Assembly (NCBI GenBank): GCA_039000515.1
Contig: JBCFYV010000012.1
Coordinates: forward strand, 31,178,821 to 31,242,820
Direction of reading: 5' to 3'
Origin: Timema cristinae
Taxonomy: Eukaryota > Arthropoda > Insecta > Phasmatodea > Timematidae
Length of the DNA: 64,000 bases
A program made the position numbers and the translations under genes. Below, one piece after another: positions 1 through 12,687 of the stretch. Each line of letters starts with the position of its first letter. The first letter of the stretch is position 1. Under the pieces are notes generated by a model. It saw nothing but the letters and a program-made list of their open reading frames with translations, ran no database searches and had not been told where the DNA came from.

Positions 1-1147
1 TTATCCTCCTCCCTTAGTACCCTTTCCTTTCTGTCTATAGACCTTTTTAATTTGTGTAGCTTTAAGTGATAAGCTATGTATTTTATATTTGAATCTTTTT
101 TTAAATTGAAGATAACAAAACCATTAGTTTGAAAAATAACAAGAAAAGTCATTTAAAAATCTTTTGATAAACTCCAATAAGTTATTCAAAATATATTACT
201 TTTTTTTATAGCTTTTGAAAACAAAATGTCAATATAGCATAATATACCAGTAGGCCTATTGTAATTATTTAAGTAGCAACAATCTTGCTCAATATTGAGA
301 ATCTATCAAAAATTTATCATAATTATTATATTGTCTAAACATAATATAATTCAGAATATTTAATCAAATATCACAGTTTTGACTAAGGTAAATAAATACT
401 ACATACTGTATTTAAGCATTAATTATGAATGCCATAAAAATGCCATACATTTCAGTAAAATCTGTCTAAATATATTTAAGGCCCTGTGATATTCATGTTA
501 AACAATAGTATAATACATATTTAAAAAATTTAATTTGATTAACTTAGTGAAGTTTTATTCAAATTAGGAAAAACAATTACTATTGACTACATACAAAACA
601 ACTATAATGGTGATCGTAATACATGTTCACTTTATGTAAAATAAAGTATTAGAAAATCACTAAACTAATTTATTCAACAAATGGTCCAAATTTATAGCTA
701 TACATGTGAATAAAACATTTAACTAATTAGTATATTAATATTTTAGTTTAACTCCTCACCACTCGATGAATTTTGGTGAGAATAGTAGGAATATCCTCTT
801 ATTCACAAAATTATTATCAATATGAAGATTAATGTACTATATTAATACATTGCTATTACTGTATGAAGTAATTTCCTGGTAAAGTATTAATTTCCTTGCT
901 AGCCAGAAAATGAAAATTTTCAATCAATCTTAGTTTATGGTCAACAAGATAGAATTAAATGTTAAGTTTTTAGAAAATTTCAAGAATAAAACTGTTTGAT
1001 TATTTAATATATAAACATGATAGTCTTGAAAATTGAACTATAAATTATTCAAGAAGACCCTAATCCACATCTGGCACCATAATTAATAACATTATTTCAA
1101 ATAATAAAATTTAGAATTATTCTAAAAATATTCTTGATATTTTTTTT

Positions 1148-1395
1148 AGCACCACATCTTACTACTAACTTGGGTTATACGCTTAACTACTAATTATACT
1201 GATGGGTTATGGAGGAGGAAGGTTGAATTTATATGAAGTGTACCCACATTTGTGTGGAGAGAGAGAGAGGGAAACCATTCAGGAAAAATTACCCTCAGTA
1301 CACTTGATGGGGATCAAACCATGATCTCTCCATCATTGACAGTCTAGTCTATTGCGAGAGTGACACCTTAGACCATGCAGCCACCAAAGCGGGTA
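1148..1395 (-). repeat. SINE-A copy
   Basis: In minus orientation the element starts with a tRNA-like promoter block (a GGTGGCNNNATGGTCTAAGG A-box region, then a B-box like GGTTTGATCCC), continues with GTGGGTACA...TTCAACCTTCC and ends in GGGTTATAC...GTAAGA-type tail before AT-rich sequence. On the plus strand it reads from agcaccacatcttacta to ccaccaaagcgggta. It contains a short GA tract. Non-coding retroposed element, repeated many times in this window. Confidence 0.8.
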
Positions 1396-2196
1396 TCTGT
1401 ACTAATGATGGGGAAGATGACCAAAATTTATTTAACATTGCTGATATTATAAAAATACCCATTTTATATGAGTTTATATACCAAACCCTGCTAATAAAGG
1501 TTCTTAGTAATTGGATCAATCAATCAATTAATCAAAATCAATCAAACTCTGTCCACTGTTAAATGATATCCTACTACAGTACTAGAGAGGTGATAATGTG
1601 GATTTTGGATCAAATGAAGCATATATTATTTGCTTGAATGAGAACATGTTTCTTAATAAACATATATAAGAATAACCATAGATATTTTTTTTTTAGATTA
1701 CATATCACATTAACAGGTTCCAGGTAAGTTCACCATTCATGTAAAGAGGTATTTGATAATCGACCTTCTGTAATTTATTTTATTTGCTTCAAAATATTAA
1801 TAATATTAAATTTTATAATTTATATTTTCTGACTGCAAAAACAAATTAAAATACCAGGAAAAATTTTAAAATAAATATTTTATTTTAATGAAAACCATTA
1901 CAATGATTAACACACCGTTTAAACTAAAATACTTATTCAATACTACTACCAAATGAAAATCTTCATCTAACAACTCAACAGAAATGTTTCAATAAGTTCT
2001 ATTTGAGTTGTAAAGTAATTTGATTACAAATGGATTACAAATAAGAAAGAGATAAAGATGATGGGAGATGACAATAACAAGTACCTCAAAATACAATAGT
2101 TCCCAACTTTGAACATCAAGAAAATATCAAAGAAAGAGAAGCAATACAATAGAGTCCAAAAAACATGAGTCAGATGTATCACGAATAAATTCTCTA

Positions 2197-2262
2197 ACGA
2201 GTCAGACCCTAAGGAGACAGGTGCTAATTACGAGTCAGACCCTAAGGAAACAGGTGTTAATT
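2197..2262. repeat. 33-bp tandem duplication
   Basis: Unit acgagtcagaccctaaggag...gctaatt occurs twice in a row (2197-2229 and 2230-2262) with two differences. A simple local duplication. Confidence 0.8.
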
Positions 2263-3109
2263 GACAGAAGAGGTGCTAAATGTGAGAAAGAGAAAAAAAC
2301 CTCACACAAGTACCTGTTTTCTAGAGTAAGATTTACAGACAACACAAAACACACGTTGATGGTAAAATGTGTCTAAACACAGAGAAACTACAAGCTTTAA
2401 GCAAATAGTAAGCTTGCATGCACATGCTTCCACAACTTACAATAAATCCTATACACCAACCTACTATGTTAAAATAATGTACAATCATGCCTACAATGTT
2501 AATTCATCAACAAAAAAGTAGTGTTCATAAATAATTAAAAAACATTTAAAACACTATATAGGTCTAAATTTCTACACTTGAAAAAATTAAATTATTTATT
2601 TTATAAAAACAAGATAAAGATGACTGTTTTTGTATTTTTCATATCCAAAACAATTCGTTTTATTTAAAGACAGCCAAAGATGGTATATTTTCCTTTAACT
2701 AGTCTATTTGTATTATTTTTATCATATCATTAATTCATAAAACTCATGACAGAATTTAACAAAGATAAATAAACATAAAATGCACAAATGCAATGATTTT
2801 TTTAAACTATTCAGAGGATCCAATAAAAATCTGTTTCTGTCTTAAATAACAGCTTAGCCAAAAAATGTTTATTGTATGTAATCTACCGCTTCCTAAACAA
2901 ATAATTTTGATTTTTTTAAGCCAAATATAATTTATTTGAATTATTTCACCTAAATTTATTAAAACATATTTTATCAAAATTATACTAGGAGTTTTTTTAA
3001 TAAATGATAAAATGTCAAAACTAAATACTCTTTAAGGTAAATGGATAATTGTTAAGAATTCATAAAAAATAAAGCATACTTATTAACATAACGATTTTTT
3101 AAATATATT

Positions 3110-3353
3110 TACCGTCTATCTACCCGTTCGGGTTGTACGGACATGTATTAATTCTTTTAGTGTGTAAGTGATAAAGAAAGTTGAATTTAGAGGAAATGTA
3201 CCCATATTTTTGTGGAGGTAGAGTGCAAAACGATTTAGGAAAAACCAACTCTCTGTACACTCGACAGGGATCGAACCCTAATTTCTCTATTATTGGCGGT
3301 TTAGTCTATTTAAAGTGTGACGCCTTAGACCATGTGGCCACCAAAGCAGGTAT
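3110..3353 (-). repeat. SINE-A copy
   Basis: Same layout as the other SINE-A copies: tail ctacccgttcgggttgtac at the left, ttgaatttagaggaaatgta in the middle, B-box complement ggatcgaaccc, and A-box complement gaccatgtggccaccaaagc at the right. The short open frame through it is accidental. Confidence 0.8.
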
Positions 3354-4145
3354 AAGTTTGTTTTCTCTCTTTTTTTAAAAAAAAAAAGCTGCAAAATTTA
3401 TATCTTGATTTGAGTTTTAGTATAAAATAATTTTGTAAGAGTTCTTTTTTGCTTTTAAATGGTAATGAAATTAAAGAATTTAGGATTTAAAAAAACACTT
3501 AATGTTTGATATAACAAATATGTCATCGGATTATCAAATTTCATAATATACTACCCCAAATTTAAAAGTTAGTAAGGCAAACCTTCTTTGTTAAAGATGT
3601 AAGCAGGCCAGTGGTGTGCAATATCTATGTTAGAAGAGAAACAATACCTACTTTATAAAACTGTATGTAATGCATTTATTTTAGAACTCAGTTTTCTTTT
3701 AGCCAATAAAAAAGCACACAAATTTGTTATCAAAGCTGTGGTAGTATTCATCAAGACCTGTTAATACATACCTCTAATTTATTGATGAGGAATCTGAGAA
3801 TTAATGTCTCTTTGTTATACTATCATCCTCGAATTTTACAGGTAACAATTATTAGTGTTCAACATTATATTTAACATGAACATTTTTTGTTGAAATATAT
3901 AATTTCAATGTTGTGCTTTTCTAACTTCCATTATATCACAGGCAAGGTCATTTTAGATATTTGCTGCTCCAAGGAAAGTTAAAAATTTGATATTCATACA
4001 ACAAAGACAACAGCAAATTGAACTATGATTCTGGATTGTAGTAGACATGTCGTATATTCAATGTTGGCTCCATGTCAGATGGAAATAAATAAATAACAAA
4101 ATTATAATATCAAATAAGCAATTATTAGTGTGATTTAAGTTTTTA

Positions 4146-4146
<1 letters not shown>

Positions 4147-4215
<69 letters not shown>
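4147..4215. repeat. (ATT)n microsatellite
   Basis: Uninterrupted ATT/TTA repeat of about 23 units. Similar tracts elsewhere often form the tails of SINE copies, but no SINE tail abuts this one. Confidence 0.95.
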
Positions 4216-4700
4216 TGTCCTCTTAGGAATCTTTCTTGTCTACCAGTGCGCATCTAGGATACTGATTATTATAGCCCTATAAAATCTAACATGAACATTT
4301 TCTTAAAGGTTAAATTATTTTTTTATATATATTACATTTATACTGCATTTAACTTACAAGAGGAATTTGGTGTAGAGCTTATGTGTGTATGTGATATTTT
4401 TATAAATGTATATATCTTTCGTGCCTATAAATAAGAAGTCATTCTATTGTAATCGTCCAAAATAACTAAAATTGAAGAAATACAGTATGACACAAAGTTC
4501 GGCAAGGCCATTGTTTCTTATAAATCAATTTATTACACACCACAGGCATGCAGATGGAGCAGTCATGATAGCGAACACTTCAAAACTGTAGCGAGGGGTC
4601 CACGCACATTGTAGAATAGATGAGTATATAATGTAAGATTGAAAAAAAGGGAGCGAGCGTCTGGTCGGTCGAGCGTGTGGACGAAGGCCAAGTTACTTAC

Positions 4701-4835
4701 GTGGATCCCTCTGAGCTAGAAATGCTGTTGAGGCTCCCGTCATTGGAGTGTTTGGAGGGTAGGCGAGAGGAAGGGTGGTGGCGTGGGACCACTTCCTGCG
4801 ATCTCTGGATGCTGCTGCTAGGGGAGCTACGTTTT
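4701..4835 (-). CDS. Rim: Rim exon M: last linker before C2B
   Basis: The donor TCCAC|GTAAGTAAC is strong. The exon encodes [20 protein letters not shown], then [16 protein letters not shown] and [22 protein letters not shown] corresponds to STDGSINSYSSEG of vertebrate RIM, immediately before C2B. The start is ambiguous. The better-looking acceptor, gcttgtttggtgcag (exon from 4848), gives a TAG in the phase inherited from exon L. The downstream acceptor ggcactag (exon from 4835) keeps the frame exactly. Either the weaker site is used or one base is wrong. C2B itself is off the left edge. Confidence 0.88.
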
Positions 4836-7800
4836 CTAGTGCCACCGTCTGCACCAAACAAGCAACACAGCAGCCCTTGAGTCTCAGCGGCAGAAAGCTT
4901 TGCTACTACGTTACATAGGTGGCAGGATGTCGTGCGAGAACCAACATTTTCGTTTAAATCTTACAACAAAAACAAACATCTCCCGAGCTGATTTCATAAA
5001 TGTAATTTTAACTTCTAGCTTGATTATGTGATTTTATTAGCATTGTTTTGTTAAAATTGGCCAAAACAAAGATTTACTAAACAAAAAACGTTATGTTTCA
5101 TTAAGTAGCTATAACATATTTACAGCTGATTCAGTTTTATAAAAAAAAAATTATAGTTACTGAAGTTATGGTCTAAGCAGATACATTTATTTTATGAGCT
5201 TTAAACAATCAAATATTAATAAGTAAAAAATTAAATGTACTAACTGCCCACCACTCAATTTAATTTAACTCAAACAATTATATTTATTTCTCATTTTATT
5301 AGAAAGTTTGCACATTATTATCACATTTTTTTGGGTGACTAAAGCTTGATATTCAATTTAAAATAACTGTTAGATAAGTATTACAAATTTTAATTGAAAT
5401 GCACAATAAGTTTATATTTTTTCTAGTAGCATTTAAAACAATAATAAAAGGCTTTTCAAGTTGTTGTTGTTGTTGTTGTTGTTATTATTTTTATTATTAT
5501 TATTATTATTATTAGCACCACGTCTTACTACCCGTTCGGTTTATACACACTTACGCTAATGTGTAATGGTAGGGTGATTATGAGATGAAATGGAGGACCT
5601 ACAGTTTAACGTGGAATCTGAACCACGGTGGAGTCCTGGCATTCCCCACATTCACAAGATGTCTTGTCAGAGGTGAAGGAAGGGTTTGGTATCAGATAAA
5701 TCTGTGCCGGGACCGAGGATTGAACCCCGGACCCCAGCACAGAAGTTCGATACCTTACCCCTAGACCGCCAGGTTACCTTTCAAGTTGTTAGCTGTAGTT
5801 TTGTATAGTAGATTGTGACAAACGTTGGTGCAGAGCACGTTTTCAAATATGTTAATCTCGACTGGCTTATTGGTATAGTTGCCAGTGTTCCTGGCTGCTA
5901 ATATATAGGTCCAGAGTTTGATTCCCGGTGGTACTATAGTTATTTTTCCCTATAACTAGTATGATATGGTTAATTAGGCTAAAGTTAATATAATTATAAC
6001 TATTACATCATCTTATTGGGGTAATGCAACCACATCTACAAGGTTCCCCAATCTCAGACGTTAGTTACATAATAGCCAAAGCCAGTAGAAGGCCAGAAAT
6101 GTCAAGACGACAAACCCCAATGGCTTAAGAAAAAAAGAAAAACATTGTCAATCCCAATGATGCTTTGTAAAAAAAAAGTGGCAGATATACATATATTTCG
6201 AGAAAGTCACACGGTTGTCATGATTAAATGAAAGGGGATTCAAACCATGAACCTTTGATTTAACACAATGCTACTCTTCCACTAAGTAAAGCTGGGGTAG
6301 TGGGCATAAAACAAGTGTCAACTTGAAAGATCAAAGTTTAAATATCTATTTAGAGTCATTATACTATAACAGTTTAAATAATATTATTCAATATAATATA
6401 AGAAGATAGTTTAATGCACAAAAAGTTGAATTTTTATTTTTATTTAAAACTATCATAACATTATATTTATATGTAGAAATTGAATCAGAAGTATGTTACA
6501 TAAATAAGAGGTGGGAAAAGTTTACTTTATACACTTTATTCCTTTGTAACACGAGATTATAATTTATAATAATTTCTCACTAATAAATTATGTATCCACA
6601 AAGTAAAAGAAGGTGCAGATAAAAATGATGTTGGATGTGTTGGTTTTCGCAAGGCAGCGATTGACTTTTAAAACAAAGATAATAATAATAACCTCAAATA
6701 TACTCACAGCAGTCAGCTTCCACTAGGCATCTCTATACCAGACAATTTGTTGCTATTATCATCATTATTAGCCAACCCAAACAGGGCATGCAGTTGCAAA
6801 TTCTACCAAATGTGCTGATCATATCTAAACTGTACAATTTTGGTGGTACTAGACCAAAGTTTGAATTAGGAGCACCAGCAGTGCCTATAGTGAGTAATGT
6901 TATAACAACCAATATTACTAAACAAAACTGAAGTACGTAGAATTACCATTCCAAGAATTTTATAACTGTGATTTACATGATAATCCTAGCACCAGGTTTT
7001 TAATGTTACCTTTTTGCATAATAAATGGCTGTACTTAAAAAACAAGGCGTAAATAATAAAATTGACATTTTCTTATAGACGGGGGGTGGGGGGGGGGGGA
7101 ATCCCCCTGGGCTATTTTTAATGGTTGCATGAGTGGTAAAAAAAACACTAAAATTATATATCAAATGAAAACATAAAATCAAATAATTTACAAGACTAAT
7201 TCCTAATTTTAAAAATATGACACCTCTTTATTAAAGTAGAGCCAAGTTTAAGAGAACGCATAAAATAATGTAATAGCCAGCAGGGTTGGCTGAGAAAACT
7301 AGCTTAAAGGCTGTTGTCATAAGGGGTGGGTTAGGGCCCACAGTCTCGAGAGTCAGACCCAAGCACAAAACGAGTGTGGCCAACACCCATAAGGATTTAC
7401 ATTATCATATTACAATAGTGGTTAGAGTGAGAAGGTACTGGTAGTCATATCTTTGCCAAGAGGAAATTAACTTTTTGAAATCAATTCTAATTGAAAAAGG
7501 GCCTGTTTTTAACGCTGAAGGATTCTTGTTATTAATGGGCAGAGATTTAAGAAGCTGTATCAAAGGAAATTCATCATCACTCACCTGGAGAGAGGATAAG
7601 GAAATCCCAACGTCAAGGGCGGTGGAAAACAAACCCTGCACCTTTAAGATGACTATTTCTTAGATCTGATTTTATAAGATATGATTATGATGTTTTATAA
7701 ACCTTGTTTACATCCGTGAAAATGAGTTAAGAAATGACAGGGACCAATTTCCTGCTTTAGTAGTTGGGAGCAATCTATGTAAATAAAATAATGTTTTTCT

Positions 7801-10800
7801 AGTTTTAATATCAAGTTAAGCTAAAGTGATGGTAAATTATTTAAAAATAACAAAACACTATTTTAATAAGAAAGAAAATTATAATTAGCATTTTATATCA
7901 ATTATAATATACCGAATGTATCTTGACATTCATTATTAAGTTAAACATTTTAGTATTTTCGTTTTGCTACAATCCATTTTGTCTTTCAACCCATTTAAAC
8001 TATTCACATTTTTAGTATTATTTTCTCATTGCTGTTAACACCTATATTTACATAATCCAAACTATATTTTGTTAAATATTATATATCAATATCCTGCTAT
8101 TTAATTAATATTGTATTCTCTCAGACATTTTAGATTTTATAAATATATTACTTGTGTTTATTAAATAGCAAGATTATTTTTACTTTACACCCAAATTAAA
8201 ACTCTAGCTATTAACCAAGCTTTGAAATAAAATACGGCCAGTATGTGTGTCCTTAATTTAGATACACTTAATTAATGGTGTATTGAAGATTAACTATTTT
8301 AACTAAATATGATTATCACTATAGTATTAATATCAAATGTATTTGATTAATTTAATTATTCATTAGTTACCAAAATTATTGATCAGTATTACAATTAGAG
8401 ACAGACAGGGTTGGTTGCACCCCTGATTCTGTTCTGCATCAACACAAGAATTATTCATCTGATCAAAGGGGTATGATTTAGGATTGGGTTGAAGTATCTC
8501 GGGATAGGGTTGAATGGTAAGCTTACACTCTCGCATCTATGGCCTTTCCCGATCATCAAATACAGAGAGATAATTAGCTAGGATTGATAATGGTTGTATT
8601 TAAGAATCACTTAAGTATTAATGGGAAGAGGGTATGGGAAAACCTCAGTTTTAAATCGCATACAGAAAACTACCAAATATGCCTAGCCGAGGTTTAAACT
8701 TTTAAATCCCTGTATCTGGCAAACCAATCTATTGTGAGCTTTTTGATGGTTGCTGATCAACTAAATGTTGGTGTGGTGGAAATGATGGCTGTGGTTTGAG
8801 AACATAATCAGAAGGGTGAGTTGTTAACATTTGTCAACATGAAAGTTTGTGGTAAGATCATCTTCAATAAAGTCAGATGAGATCGAGCGGGGGTCATATT
8901 TTCAAATTATTTAACTACCCTTAGCAATAGCTATTCATTATTTCGGTAATAATTTGTAATTATTTTTTGTTTACTGTTAGAAAAATACTAATATCAGAAG
9001 GAATTCTAGCTACATTTGGCCTAATCATATATCTAAATATAAATTGAATCCTTTAAATTGAAGAATGACCCCTGCGCACGAGAATCGAACACAGGACCTT
9101 TGGCTTAGTACGCCTATGCTCTTACCGCTGAGCTATCCAGCAGTAGTCCCATACCCATGGCCATTCTTCACTCATATTTTAAGAAAAAGTCAGTGATATA
9201 CATGCAAAAATTGTCAGTTACATATAAATGAACAGTTAAGATCACGAGCTATAAAATAATACAGCCATCTTCGACTAAGAAAAGGTTTATAATGCCAATA
9301 GTACAATTGAAACTGTACAAATGTGCATATTCTAAAGTATTAACTATCCAAGCTAATACAATTATTGATTACAGTTATCACTACAACTAAATATAATATT
9401 CCTTAAATTGAAAAAATACACCTGGGCACGAGAAATGAACTCAGAATCTTTGGCTTCATATGCCAATGCTCTAACCACTGAGTTATCCAGGAGTCGTCCT
9501 GCACCCAGTGTCATTCTTCAATTTTAAAGCAGACTCTGTGATGGATGTACAGAAATTTTTATTGTACTATGGCAGCATAAAGCCCTTCCTAGTCAAAGAT
9601 GGCTGTGTTATATGATAGCTTGTGATCTTAATTGTTCACCCATAAGTAGCTTATGATTTCTGCATGTCCGTCACAGACTATGCCTTTAAATGTTAGTGAA
9701 GAATGACCCAGGACATAGGACGACTCCTTGATACCTCAGTGGTTATAGCATTGGAGTTTAAGTCAAAGGTCCTGGGTTCGATTCTCATGTCCCGGTGTCA
9801 TTTTTCAATTAATAAAATATTAAATTTAAATTTAGTTATAACCATAATTAATATAATAGCTTGGCTATTAAATCCATAGTAAATATAAATGGTTCAGTGT
9901 TAACGAATGAAAAAATACTATGACATTCACAATCAAAATGAAAAACCTTTATTTATTTGATGAAAATGTATTTTATAAGGGGATGTTTCAGTTGAAAAAT
10001 TGAAATTAAAACTACATAGTTCTATTCTAATTAAAGGATGATAATAATATTCATAAGCAACAAACTAAGGACATTTAATGAAAATCAACTATAATTCCTC
10101 TGCATTCGTAAACAAAATATATATATCTTGGAATGGCCAATCCTTACCTTGATACTTCATGAATAATAAATTGTATATTTTTTCTCTACATCAATGTAAA
10201 ATATTGCTAGATGCACAAAAGTAATATCTCAATTTGAGGTTGTATAAATTATAAGCAAATATTATTTTAGGGCAGATATTGAATGTTTAAAAAAAAATAC
10301 TGTTTTACTAAGTTGTGAAATTAAAGTACATCAAATAAAATAGGTTAAAAAGAAAATATGAGTATGTCTACTACCCGTGTGTTATTATTAAATATGTTTT
10401 GAACTATTTGGTTGTATAAATTAGGAATATTAGGAAATCAAAGAAAATTTATATAACTAGTCAATTTTAAATAAGAAATTCTTTCAAAACTTTTGGGATA
10501 TTAAATTATTAGTTCATAATTCTGATGGTAGGTAATACTGTTAAGTGTGTTTTTCAGCTATTTACAAAGAAGAAGAAAAAAGTCTAGCAAACGAGATATC
10601 ACGAAAACACCAAATATTCTATTGAATAGTATTTCTAAATAAGAAATATAACTGTATCCTACACTAGCTACAACATACTGCATGCCCTTATGTTTTGACC
10701 AAACAATGAGAGTAATTCAATAAATAAATATACATATTTCTGTCAAAATATGTTCATACTGCATACATAAATGAACTACAATAAAACATACCGATTTAGT

Positions 10801-12646
10801 AAAAATAGATGTATACATCAAGTGCTATCATTGCTGGATGATCCAACCAACAGGTGATATTCTAAAATATTCATACATTAAATACCCACACAGCACCAGC
10901 TAGGGTATAAGCAGTTCTACACACGCCTTCAACAAGCAAACTACCTACTGCACCTATAACTTAAAATAGTTTCAAACTAATACTGGAGAAAGCCAGGAGA
11001 TCAAATATCTTGAATACTCTAAGGTGAGTTAGGAGGACGTCTTCACAAAATGCACAGCTTGTCTGTTTTATGAGACAAGCTGTGCTAAATTAAAGAAGAT
11101 CACAAGGAGCCAGGGGACAAAACTAAGACCTACTTCAACTTCATTAGTAAATAAGTAATTTTAAATATTACCCAGGATGACCAAAACTTACCCATACCAA
11201 AAAAAGAAATCGTTTGAACTAAAGAAGTTGAAACAAAACCAATTTAAAGGTTAGTCTTAATATTTCTTTTAATTGTTCTGTTATATATGTTTTATTTTTC
11301 AATATAAAAATTATATTTGATGGTGTTAATATACAAAACTGTGGTATTGTGGTTAAAACCTTCTTTGAGCACAAGTATAAAGTTAAAAGATGGAATAAAT
11401 TTAAGATCTGGATAATGGTAAGAAAACAATAAAATATTTGTTTTGAGGGCTTTTGCTGGTATTTGACTTGAAACTTATGTTTTCAAGCTTTGAACTCTAT
11501 TGAGGAAATGATCATTCTCAAATCTCAACATTTTGGCTGTAGTTACAACACCAAAAATTCATGAAATTATTATTCCCTCAACATGGCTCAAGCCCTAAGA
11601 CATTAGTTTCAATTTCAATACAAAATATTTTACAAAGCAAACATGTTTCTGAAGAATGTTAGTTAGTTTTATGAACAATGTTTTACAGAGTTGAATATGA
11701 ACATATGTATTTTATTATATTTTGAATCAAAACCTAAATTAGTTTGAAAAACTGAAATACATGAAAGAAATAAAATACTTAAACATGGATACTAATAATT
11801 ATAATCTGGATATTATTACCAATGTAATGAATCTAATATATATTCCATTTATATATTAGAATTATAAATTATACCAGTAAATTAATAACAGCATGTTAAG
11901 TCCATAAATTTTAAACATTCTAGGGTTATAAACTGTAGAGATAGTATAGTGCGGTGTTAAAAACTCTCTAATTTAAGTTTACACTCACATCATAAATAAA
12001 TGTAAACTGTTTACATCTATTGAAAAAGTGTAAAAATAGGTTCTTGAAGAAATTTAAGTTTGCTATAAATTGTACTTTGAATTTATAAATTATAAACACA
12101 CCTTCTTTCCATCATATTTACACTAAAGAAAAATCTGGGAATCATTCAAATTCTATAAATATAGGACTACTATTGAACTCCATTCTTAAATAGCCCCTGT
12201 TTTTCTTTGTGAGTTATTTATAACTAATAATATTAATATTCAGTTCTGTATTTTTCCTTTATTTTAATGATTCCTTTTATGTGTTCTTATTTATGTGTCT
12301 TATCTTTTTTTACCAAATTGTTTTTTTTTCTCTCTTTAGAGTGTATTAGTTTTCTCTTTTAAGAAATTGCATTTGTTCCTTTAGTAGAGTTCCGATAGAG
12401 TGAAATCTAGTTTAGGTATTGAGCATTAATTATCTCTCCATCCAGTGACGGCAGTCTGAACGGAGAACTGTGTTCCCGTTTTTACTGTAAAAGCAAAAGT
12501 GAATGTTTTGTTTTATTTGATCTTATTACTTTCTCTGTATTTTTTAGCACCCTGTCTTACTACCTGTTCAGGTTATACACATATTTACTAATTACACTAA
12601 TGAGTTAGGAATGAGGAAGGTTGAATTTAGAGGATATGTACCCACA

Positions 12647-12687
<41 letters not shown>

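Larger units (their letters stand above)
1..4700 (-). other. Rim intron downstream of exon M (runs off the left edge)
   Basis: AT-rich, non-coding. It holds two SINE-A copies (1148-1395 and 3110-3353), a 33-bp tandem duplication (2197-2262) and an (ATT)n microsatellite (4147-4215). I searched by eye for C2B signatures on the minus strand and found none, so the C2B exons should lie further left. Confidence 0.7.

Noticed and set aside
1..4600. C2B domain of Rim within the window
   Set aside because: No C2B signature (e.g. PYVKVYLL, TLDPLYQQ-like) was found on the minus strand, and the sequence is too AT-rich and stop-dense.
9050..9160. tRNA-like sequence that could be a real tRNA gene
   Set aside because: A and B boxes are present, but the acceptor stem does not pair, the putative anticodon loop is abnormal, and decayed relatives lie within 1 kb. 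Treated as a SINE head.
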